The notes under the pieces are model-generated. The model was given only the letters and a program-made list of their open reading frames with translations. It made no database searches and was not told the origin of the DNA. From an uncultured Coriobacteriia bacterium (GTDB taxonomy: Bacteria > Actinomycetota > Coriobacteriia > Coriobacteriales > QAMH01), in assembly GCA_949283445.1 (NCBI GenBank), contig CASDTD010000032.1, positions 1-7,281 of the forward strand: a stretch of 7,281 nucleotides of DNA. The letters run 5' to 3'. Numbering within the stretch: position 1 is the first letter of the stretch; each line of letters begins with the position of its first letter. This document shows positions 1 to 5,436 of the stretch, one piece after another. The position numbers were made by a program, and so were the translations under genes.

Positions 1-884
1 CGGGCGTTATATTCGTCGCCACTTCGAAATCCGATTCCGTGCGCACCTTGACCTTCCTCGACGACGGGGACGGCGTTCCCACTTCCATGCAAGAGCACAT
101 TTTCGAGCCGCGTGTTACGTCGAAGCTCGAGAGCATGGTCATGGACCGCTGGGGCGTGCATGGGCGTGGCATGGCTCTGTATTCCATCAGGTGCAACACG
201 CTGGAGTCCTCGGTTCTCGTGTCGGGCAAGGAGCTGGGCTCTTCGTTCAAGGTGGTCGTCGACTTGAACGAGCTTTCGGAAAAGGCCGACCAGTCGACAC
301 TGCCCCAGGTGTTCAAGGCAGACGACGGCTCGGTTGAGGTCGGCAGGGGGCCGCATAACATCGTGCGCACGATCGTCGAGTTTGCCTTGGAATCAAAAGA
401 ACGCGTTACTGTGTATTACGGCACGCCGACGGATATCGTCGCCGCGCTGTACGAGTACGGCAAACGCCGGCTGAGCGATGAACAGCTGCTGTTCTGCGAC
501 GACGTCACGGCGTTACCCGTCTGTCTGAGGCCCGCAGCTGCGGCTGATGCGCTCGACCTCGTCGACATCTGCACCTCTATGGGTCTGCCCATATCGGAAC
601 GCACGGCGCATCGCGTGATGGCTGGTCAGATCGAACCATGCGTGCCGCCGCTCAAGCAGGCGCTTTCCCCTCGTCGCGCGCAGCACCAGCCGAGTGTCGA
701 TATCTACCGGGACAGCCGTGGCCTGAAAATCTCCTCTGAAGACTTGAGCAGGTTCACTGCCGAGCTCGAGCACGTGTTCGACGCTCTGGGAAAGCGCTAT
801 TACCTCACGCTGTCCGAGCATCCGAAGGTGAGGGTGGGAAAGGACTGCATATCAGTCAAGTTCCCCATAGACAAGCAACTGTGA
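1..884 (+). CDS. GHKL-type (histidine-kinase-like) ATPase, 5' truncated
   Basis: The frame is open from the first complete codon (bases 3-5) to TGA at 882-884, so the gene begins before the window. The GTG at 39 is not the likely start, because coding-like sequence continues upstream of it. The visible part starts inside a GHKL ATP-binding fold. A hydrophobic strand leads into DDGDGVP (the G1 box, D-x-G-x-G, from base 60). Next comes IFEPRVTSK, resembling the F box, and then HGRGMALYSI (the G2 box, G-x-G-x-A-L, from base 162). The N box would lie upstream of the window. About 170 further residues follow that I cannot assign to a family. They look mixed alpha/beta and show no membrane segment, DHp helix pair or receiver domain. 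The protein probably binds ATP. Whether it is a kinase, an anti-sigma-type regulator or another GHKL machine cannot be told. The ATPase-fold call is firm and the function is unknown. It ends 49 bases before the mutase gene. Confidence 0.8.
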   Translation, partial: GVIFVATSKSDSVRTLTFLDDGDGVPTSMQEHIFEPRVTSKLESMVMDRWGVHGRGMALYSIRCNTLESSVLVSGKELGSSFKVVVDLNELSEKADQSTLPQVFKADDGSVEVGRGPHNIVRTIVEFALESKERVTVYYGTPTDIVAALYEYGKRRLSDEQLLFCDDVTALPVCLRPAAAADALDLVDICTSMGLPISERTAHRVMAGQIEPCVPPLKQALSPRRAQHQPSVDIYRDSRGLKISSEDLSRFTAELEHVFDALGKRYYLTLSEHPKVRVGKDCISVKFPIDKQL

Positions 885-903
885 AAGACCCGAGCGGTTT
901 TTT
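884..903 (+). terminator. weak terminator-like hairpin overlapping the ATPase stop codon
   Basis: The arms AAAGACC (884-890) and GGTTTTT (896-902) pair around the 5-base loop CGAGC, with one G-U wobble, and a T run ends at 903. The stem is A/T-rich and the T tract is used up by the stem, so it would be a weak intrinsic terminator. The next gene starts 30 bases later with its own Shine-Dalgarno, so read-through is possible. Confidence 0.25.
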
Positions 904-933
904 CGTGAGCAGGTCCATGACGAAAGGCGAATC

Positions 934-2649
934 ATGAACGATATCGAGGCGAAAGTGGCCCACTGGGCACACCATCTGGAAGGCGACGATGCTGCGGAAC
1001 TTGCCACGTTACAGCAAAACCCCGAAGCGCTTTCCGACGCGTTCTACCGCGAGCTCGCGTTTGGTACTGCCGGCCTGCGCGGCATTATCGGTATCGGGCC
1101 CAATCGCATGAACGTCTACACCGTCGGCAAGGCCACGCAGGGGCTCGCCGACTATCTGAACGCGCATTTCGCGTCCCCGAGCGTGGCAATCGCGCGTGAC
1201 AGCCGCAACAAGGGACGCGCGTTCGTGGAGACGGCCGCCGGCGTGCTCGCCGCGAACGGCGTGCGCGTGCTCGTCTTTTCCGATATCGAGCCCACGCCCG
1301 TGTTGTCGTTTGCGGTACGCCATCATGCCTGCAGTGCCGGCATCAACGTGACAGCCAGCCACAATCCCGCCGAATACAACGGTTACAAGGTCTACGGTCC
1401 GGACGGCTGCCAGATCAGCGGGCAGGCCGCAGCGGAGATTCAGAAGGCCATCGACGAGCTTGATTTCTTCGACGGCGTCAAGCGCGTTTCCCTAGACGAT
1501 GGGCTCGAATCGGGGCTCATCAGCTGGATTGGAAAAGATTCGGTCGACGCGTTTCTGGATGCTGTGGCCGCTCAGTCCGTCGAGCCTCTGGACGCCGGCG
1601 AAGACAGCCCGCTGCGCGTCGTGTACACCCCGCTCAACGGCACGGGGCTGGAATGTGTCACGCGCATTCTGGAGCGTGTCGGCGTCACAGACGTGACCAT
1701 CGTGCCCGAGCAGGCGGAACCGGACGGGAATTTCCCGACCTGCCCGTACCCGAACCCCGAAACGCGGGCCGCCCTCGAGCGGGGGCTGGCTTTATGCGAA
1801 GAAGTCGAGCCAGACTTGCTCATCGCCACCGACCCAGATGCCGACCGCGTGGGCATTGCGGTGCCGCATGAGGGGGCATATGAGCTTCTGACGGGCAATG
1901 AGGTCGGCGTTTTGCTCATCGACTACCTGTGCCGTATGCGCGAGAAACGGGGAGAGAGCCTGGAAGACAAGGTGGTCGTCACGACCATCGTCTCGTCGCT
2001 CATGCCCGATGCCCAGGCGCAGGACTTCGGGTTCCAGTTGCGCCGCGTCCTGACCGGTTTCAAGAACATCGGCGGGCAGATCGCGCTTCTGGAGCAAGAC
2101 AATGCCGCGCAGCGCTTCATGTTCGGCTTCGAGGAAAGCTACGGCTACATGTCGGGCACGCACGTGCGCGACAAAGACGCCGTCAATGCCTCCATGCTCA
2201 TCGCCCAGATGGCGCGCTGGCACAAGCGGCAGGGGCGCGATCTGGTTCAGGCCATGAACGAGCTGTACGAGCGCTACGGTTTCTATTTGAACCGCACGCT
2301 CAGCTTGTCGTACGAAGGAAGTGCCGGCGCCGCCAAGATGGCCGAGCTCATGAGCCGGCTCAGGAACGAGCCGCCCCGTTCGATAGCCGGGCGTCCTGTT
2401 GTCGAGTTCGTCGATTTCGAGCGGGAAGCCGGCATGCCCGTCATCAACCGCGCAAACGATGGCGTGCAGCAGTTGCCTCGCGCCGATGTGCTGTCGTTCG
2501 AGCTTTCCGAGGGTGTGAAAGTGCTCGTGCGCCCCAGCGGCACGGAGCCCAAGATCAAGGCGTATCTGTTCTCGAAAGCGGCGACGCGCAAGGAAGCGGC
2601 TGCCCTTCTCGACGAGCTCGAGCAGGCGGCGCGCCGCTTGCTGTCCTGA
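934..2649 (+). CDS. pgcA: alpha-D-phosphohexomutase (phosphoglucomutase/phosphomannomutase, PgcA/PGM2 type)
   Basis: A cytosolic enzyme that interconverts hexose 1-phosphate and 6-phosphate through a phosphoserine and a bisphosphate intermediate. It is most likely glucose-1-P/glucose-6-P, feeding UDP-glucose and glycogen or glycolipid synthesis. All four family signatures are present. The catalytic loop TASHNP is at residues 140-145, with phosphoserine Ser142. The metal loop DPDADR is at 300-305. The sugar-recognition loop GFEESYGY is at 398-405. The phosphate-binding loop RPSGTEPK is at 533-540. The N-terminal ELAFGTAGLRG also fits the PGM2/PgcA branch, and 571 residues matches that branch (around 580) rather than the shorter ManB or GlmM types. 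Start ATG 934 has GAAAGG (922-927) six bases upstream. The mutase call is secure. Substrate preference (glucose, mannose or pentose phosphate) cannot be read from sequence, so the symbol is tentative. Confidence 0.93.
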   Translation: MNDIEAKVAHWAHHLEGDDAAELATLQQNPEALSDAFYRELAFGTAGLRGIIGIGPNRMNVYTVGKATQGLADYLNAHFASPSVAIARDSRNKGRAFVETAAGVLAANGVRVLVFSDIEPTPVLSFAVRHHACSAGINVTASHNPAEYNGYKVYGPDGCQISGQAAAEIQKAIDELDFFDGVKRVSLDDGLESGLISWIGKDSVDAFLDAVAAQSVEPLDAGEDSPLRVVYTPLNGTGLECVTRILERVGVTDVTIVPEQAEPDGNFPTCPYPNPETRAALERGLALCEEVEPDLLIATDPDADRVGIAVPHEGAYELLTGNEVGVLLIDYLCRMREKRGESLEDKVVVTTIVSSLMPDAQAQDFGFQLRRVLTGFKNIGGQIALLEQDNAAQRFMFGFEESYGYMSGTHVRDKDAVNASMLIAQMARWHKRQGRDLVQAMNELYERYGFYLNRTLSLSYEGSAGAAKMAELMSRLRNEPPRSIAGRPVVEFVDFEREAGMPVINRANDGVQQLPRADVLSFELSEGVKVLVRPSGTEPKIKAYLFSKAATRKEAAALLDELEQAARRLLS

Positions 2650-2683
2650 GTTTGGCTGCCCTTGGAAGCATATTCAAGTTCCA

Positions 2684-2713
2684 TAGACGCGCGCGCACGC
2701 TCTAGGGTATCAT
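2684..2713 (+). promoter_or_regulatory. possible sigma-70 promoter for the CNNM/CBS gene
   Basis: TATCAT (2708-2713, 5 of 6 to TATAAT) lies 18 bases after TAGACG (2684-2689, 4 of 6 to TTGACA). It sits in the 123-base gap after the mutase stop codon and would give a leader of roughly 50 bases. The preceding 2687-2700 alternates purine and pyrimidine (ACGCGCGCGCACGC). The assignment rests on consensus matching alone. I see no clear terminator in this gap, so read-through from the mutase gene is also possible. Confidence 0.35.
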
Positions 2714-2750
2714 TGTCCATTGTAATTTGACCCTTCTCGCCGTATGAACG

Positions 2751-2757
2751 AAAGGAG
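2751..2757 (+). promoter_or_regulatory. ribosome binding site of the CNNM/CBS gene, unusually distant
   Basis: AAAGGAG is the strongest Shine-Dalgarno match before ATG 2773, but 15 bases separate them, more than the usual 5-10. A weaker GAGAG (2761-2765) sits at normal spacing. I see no in-frame start codon between 2743 and 2773. The protein begins straight into its first membrane helix as family members do, so ATG 2773 is kept. Confidence 0.45.
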
Positions 2758-2772
2758 AGTGAGAGTCTTACG

Positions 2773-4092
2773 ATGCCGATTGGCTTAAGTCTCGTACTCG
2801 TCGTTTTCTTTCTTCTCATGAACGCGTTTTTTGTCATGGCGGAATTCGCCTTGGTTCGCGTTCGCAAGTCGCAAATCGACATCCTTGTCGAAGAAGGCGC
2901 GCGCGGCGCCAAAAACGCGCAGAAAATCTCACGCAACGTCAACGCGTATCTGTCCGCCTGTCAGCTTGGCATCACGCTTGCGTCGCTTGCCCTCGGCTGG
3001 CTGGGCGAACCTGCGGTCTCGGCGCTGTTCCACCCGCTGTTTGAGATGCTGGGGCTTCCCGCAGCACTCAACCACGCCATTGCGGTTGCCATTGGCTTTT
3101 GCATCATCACCGCGCTTCACATCATCGTGGGCGAGCTCATCCCGAAGTCGCTTGCCATCTTCAGCACCGAACGGTATGCCTTGCGCACGTCCGGGCTGCT
3201 GGTGTTCTTCTACCGCATCACCTATCCCATCATGTGGCTGTTCAACACGATTACCAACGGTGTCGTGAAACTGCTCGGGCATGATCCCTCTCAGGAGCAT
3301 GATGCCTACACGGGCGAGGAAATCCAGCTGCTCGTCGACGAGAGCGCGGAAAACGGCCTTATCGATTCTGATCAAAGCGAGTTCGTGAACAATGTCTTCG
3401 ACATCGCCGACAAGGACATCGAGGCTATCATGACCCCGCGTACCGACATGATCTGTCTGGATGCCGAAGACACGCTCGAGAACAACCTCAAGCTCATCGA
3501 CGACCACAAGTTCACTCGGTACCCGATCTTCCGCACGAGCAAAGACGACATCATCGGCTTCGTGCACATCAAAGATATCTACCATCTCGGTCCGGGCGCC
3601 ACGATGGACGATATCCGTATCCGTCGCATCGTCGCCGCCCCCGAGAGCATGCCCGCGGTAAAGCTGCTGCAGATGTTCAAGCGCGAGCGCACCAAGATCG
3701 CACTCGTCATCGACGAACACGGCGGCACGTCGGGCATGGTGACGATGGGCGACATTCTCGAGGAGCTTGTGGGCGAATACGACGACGAATACGTCCACGG
3801 CTCTTCCATGCCGGAGCTCACTAAGATCGGCGAAGACCATTACCTCGCGGCGGGCTCGCTTCCCATCGACGACTTCGCCGAAGAGGTCGGCTTCGACGAA
3901 GACGGGTTCACCGAATGCGAGACGCTGGCCGGTTTGCTGCTCGACGAGTTCGATCGTATTCCCAAAGTCGGCGACGAGACGTCGTACCGGGAACATGACA
4001 CCTCGGTGCGCTTCGTCGTCCGCAGCATGGAGGCGCATCGCATACTCCAGATCGAGTTCTGGGTCACGCGCGCCGAAGAACCTGAAGCATGA
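2773..4092 (+). CDS. CNNM/DUF21 membrane protein with CBS pair and CorC/HlyC C-terminal domain (hemolysin C / MpfA-like)
   Basis: An integral membrane protein of the CNNM/CorB family, members of which export or regulate Mg2+ (CorB, MpfA). The older 'hemolysin' label is not informative. Residues 1 to about 195 form the DUF21 domain. It has hydrophobic stretches near 5-28, 58-78, 97-128 and 138-165, and the family landmarks AEFALVRVR (23-31), QLGITLASLALGWLGEP (64-80) and GELIPKS (120-126). An acidic linker leads to MTPRTDM (220-226), which opens the CBS pair (about 220-340). The second CBS carries IDEHGGTSGMVTMGDILEE (313-331), typical of this family and of nucleotide-binding CBS pairs. Residues about 345-430 match the CorC/HlyC transporter-associated domain. 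The length of 439 residues is normal and no domain is missing. A promoter-like site precedes it and a hairpin follows its stop, so it may be a single-gene unit. The family call is secure. The transported ion is inferred. Confidence 0.93.
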   Translation: MPIGLSLVLVVFFLLMNAFFVMAEFALVRVRKSQIDILVEEGARGAKNAQKISRNVNAYLSACQLGITLASLALGWLGEPAVSALFHPLFEMLGLPAALNHAIAVAIGFCIITALHIIVGELIPKSLAIFSTERYALRTSGLLVFFYRITYPIMWLFNTITNGVVKLLGHDPSQEHDAYTGEEIQLLVDESAENGLIDSDQSEFVNNVFDIADKDIEAIMTPRTDMICLDAEDTLENNLKLIDDHKFTRYPIFRTSKDDIIGFVHIKDIYHLGPGATMDDIRIRRIVAAPESMPAVKLLQMFKRERTKIALVIDEHGGTSGMVTMGDILEELVGEYDDEYVHGSSMPELTKIGEDHYLAAGSLPIDDFAEEVGFDEDGFTECETLAGLLLDEFDRIPKVGDETSYREHDTSVRFVVRSMEAHRILQIEFWVTRAEEPEA

Positions 4093-4098
4093 CACACG

Positions 4099-4137
4099 TA
4101 CCCCGCGTCTTCCTATCGGGAGCACGGGGTATTGTTC
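4099..4137 (+). terminator. intrinsic terminator after the CNNM/CBS gene
   Basis: TACCCCG (4099-4105) pairs perfectly with CGGGGTA (4125-4131). Inside, CTTCC (4109-4113) pairs with GGGAG (4118-4122) with one wobble around the loop TATC. The result is one long stem with a mismatch and a bulge. TTGTTC (4132-4137) follows directly. It begins 7 bases after the stop codon. The tail is only moderately U-rich. Confidence 0.6.
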
Positions 4138-4171
4138 TATAATTCACTCTCGTACGTTTGTTGCATATATG
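4138..4171 (+). promoter_or_regulatory. probable promoter region of spoVS
   Basis: A perfect -10 hexamer TATAAT is at 4138-4143, directly against the upstream terminator tail, but its expected -35 position lies inside the hairpin and matches poorly. A second option is TTCACT (4143-4148, 4 of 6) with 17 bases to TATATG (4166-4171, 4 of 6), which lies in the palindrome CATATATG. Either would leave a leader of about 30-60 bases before the ATG at 4211. Which one is used cannot be told. Confidence 0.4.
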
Positions 4172-4210
4172 TTGTCTTATCGCAGAGAAAACACACTGGG
4201 GACGTAGCAC

Positions 4211-4519
4211 ATGGATTTTCTCAAGGTTTCTAGCAAGTCTTCGCCGGCGTCGGTGGCAGGTGCCGTGGCGGGCCTCATCAAAGACGGTAACCCCGTGAGG
4301 ATTCAGTCGATTGGTGCAGGTGCGGTCAACCAGGCCGTCAAGGCCATCGCCATCGCCCGCGGGTATCTTGCGCCCAGTGGCATCGACTTGTTTTGCGTTC
4401 CCTCGTTCATCGAATTGGAAATCAACGGGCAAACGCGTACGGGCATCCGTTTTGTCGTTCAGCCACACTATTCCGACGAGCAGCTCGAGTTCGATTCAGC
4501 CGACGGCGCATCTGCATAA
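4211..4519 (+). CDS. spoVS: stage V sporulation protein S (SpoVS), Alba-like
   Basis: A small cytosolic protein, 102 residues. It follows the SpoVS pattern almost end to end: LKVSSKSSPASVAGAVAG (4-21), then IGAGAVNQAVKAIAIARG (34-51) and APSGIDLFCVPSF (54-66). In Bacillus it is needed for spore coat and core assembly and affects septation. The family is widespread in non-spore-formers and has an Alba-like fold, which suggests nucleic-acid binding. The exact role is unknown. Bacillus SpoVS is about 86 residues and ends near the VVQP at 82-85. Here an acidic tail of about 17 residues (HYSDEQLEFDSADGASA) is added. Start ATG 4211 has GGGGA (4198-4202) eight bases upstream. The next gene begins 19 bases after its stop, so they are probably cotranscribed. 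The family call is very secure. A sporulation role is doubtful in this kind of organism. Confidence 0.95.
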   Translation: MDFLKVSSKSSPASVAGAVAGLIKDGNPVRIQSIGAGAVNQAVKAIAIARGYLAPSGIDLFCVPSFIELEINGQTRTGIRFVVQPHYSDEQLEFDSADGASA

Positions 4520-4538
4520 CGACGTATCCGGGGCTCTC

Positions 4539-5357
4539 ATGATTTGCGCCGACTTGCACATGCACTCCACAGCTTCAGATGGCATCCTGCCTGCTGAGGC
4601 AATCGTGCAACGTGCGCGGCAGGCGGGGCTTTCGGCCATCGCCGTGACCGACCACGACACCGTCGCGGGCTCGAAACGCGCCTGCGCCTGCGCTTCGGAG
4701 CTCATGGTTGTTCCGGGTGTCGAGATAACCACGCAAACCGAAGGCCGGTACGTCCATATGCTCGGGTATTTCATCGACCTCGACGACACGCGTCTGGACG
4801 AGTTTTTCGCCGAAAACCGTCACAGGAGGGAAGACAGGGCCTGTGCCATCGCGGACAACCTCGCGTCCGACGGGTTCGCGGTCAGCGCTGATGCCATGCG
4901 CAAGACGGGAAAGACGCTCAACAGGTCGCTTCTGGCGCGCATGCTTGTCGAATCCGGTGCCGCCACGAGCATCGACGATGCGTTCAAGCGGCTGATCGGG
5001 TACATGAGCCCGTACTACGTGAGCTGCGCGTATCCCTCGACGGTCGATGCCATACGGCTCATCAACGGTGCCGGAGGCTGCGCGTTCATCGCGCATCCCG
5101 CCCAGTATCATGTCGTCGATTTAATCGAGCGCTTCGCCAGAGAGTCGATGACGGGGCTCGAGGCGTATCATACGATGCAATCTCGCGCGGATAGCGAATT
5201 GCTCGTCAAGCTCGCTTCCCGTCTGGGGCTTTCCGTGAGCGGCGGGTCGGATTGGCATGGCGACGCCACGCATGGGGCTTCGCTGGCGAGTGCGGGCCTC
5301 GAGCGCGCGCAGCTCGAGGCGTTTTTGCGCGCATGCGGGCGTGCGGACATGGCATGA
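4539..5357 (+). CDS. PHP-domain phosphoesterase, TrpH/YciV (RNase AM) type
   Basis: A metal-dependent phosphoesterase of 272 residues, probably cytosolic. E. coli YciV/RNase AM trims RNA 5' ends, and a relative acts on 3',5'-nucleotide bisphosphates. The PHP metal-binding motifs are present in order: DLHMHSTASDG (5-15; His7, His9, Asp14), TDHDT (37-41; His39), GVEIT (60-64; Glu62), VHMLGYF (72-78; His73), AHP (185-187; His186) and GSDWHG (236-241; Asp238, His240). The helical insert LLARMLVESG followed by DAFKRL is also typical of this branch. One difference is that Leu131 occupies the place where E. coli YciV has His in its RGHFAR motif. Start ATG 4539 is chosen because GGGG lies five bases upstream and the first motif starts at residue 5, as in relatives. 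The frame is open further upstream, but that part overlaps spoVS and is unlike the family. It lies 19 bases after spoVS. The family call is firm and the substrate is inferred. Confidence 0.9.
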   Translation: MICADLHMHSTASDGILPAEAIVQRARQAGLSAIAVTDHDTVAGSKRACACASELMVVPGVEITTQTEGRYVHMLGYFIDLDDTRLDEFFAENRHRREDRACAIADNLASDGFAVSADAMRKTGKTLNRSLLARMLVESGAATSIDDAFKRLIGYMSPYYVSCAYPSTVDAIRLINGAGGCAFIAHPAQYHVVDLIERFARESMTGLEAYHTMQSRADSELLVKLASRLGLSVSGGSDWHGDATHGASLASAGLERAQLEAFLRACGRADMA

Positions 5358-5391
5358 CGGATGCGGCGCGTTTACAACGACAAGAAGAAGC

Positions 5392-5420
5392 GATGCCGTC
5401 TTTCGGGCGGCATCTTGTTG
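5392..5420 (+). terminator. strong hairpin between the PHP gene and miaB (terminator or leader structure)
   Basis: GATGCCG (5392-5398) pairs perfectly with CGGCATC (5408-5414). A T-G wobble and a C-G pair extend it to 9 pairs around a 5-base loop (5401-5405). TTGTTG follows. It looks like an intrinsic terminator with a short tail, 34 bases after the PHP stop. The miaB ribosome binding site begins only 10 bases after the hairpin, leaving little room for a separate promoter, so it may be a partial terminator, attenuator or RNA processing site. Confidence 0.55.
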
Positions 5421-5424
5421 GATA

Positions 5425-5430
5425 GGCAGG
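5425..5430 (+). promoter_or_regulatory. ribosome binding site deciding the miaB start
   Basis: GGCAGG sits six bases before ATG 5437. The alternative in-frame ATG at 5470 has only GGCGGG (5464-5469) directly against it, with no proper spacing. This favours 5437, which adds 11 residues ahead of the conserved YWQQTFGCQMN block. Confidence 0.5.
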
Positions 5431-5436
5431 TTATCT

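Noticed and set aside
2662..2683. Inverted repeat TGGAA/TTCCA after the mutase gene
   Set aside because: The stem is only 5 pairs with an 11-base loop and no T tract follows, so it is not a convincing terminator.
2687..2700. Alternating purine-pyrimidine tract (possible Z-DNA)
   Set aside because: At 14 bases in GC-rich DNA it is within chance expectation and has no supporting context.
1929..2705. A 258-codon + strand open frame inside the mutase gene
   Set aside because: It is an Arg/Ala-rich out-of-frame shadow of a gene with four intact catalytic motifs in the other frame.
2929..4125. A 398-codon open frame on the - strand, with several shorter ones antisense to the other genes
   Set aside because: It lies almost wholly antisense to the CNNM/CBS gene, has no recognisable domain, and is rich in His, Arg, Asp and Val as expected from reading GC-biased codons backwards.
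4164..4171. Palindrome CATATATG as an operator
   Set aside because: Eight bases is too short to support a regulator site, and it may simply be part of a -10 region.
4311..4538. Upstream extension of the PHP protein frame
   Set aside because: It overlaps spoVS, is Ser/Arg-rich and unlike PHP proteins; ATG 4539 with GGGG upstream fits the family start.
5257..5436. Upstream extension of the MiaB frame into the PHP gene
   Set aside because: It overlaps the conserved 3' end of the PHP gene and runs through the hairpin; ATG 5437 has a suitable ribosome binding site.
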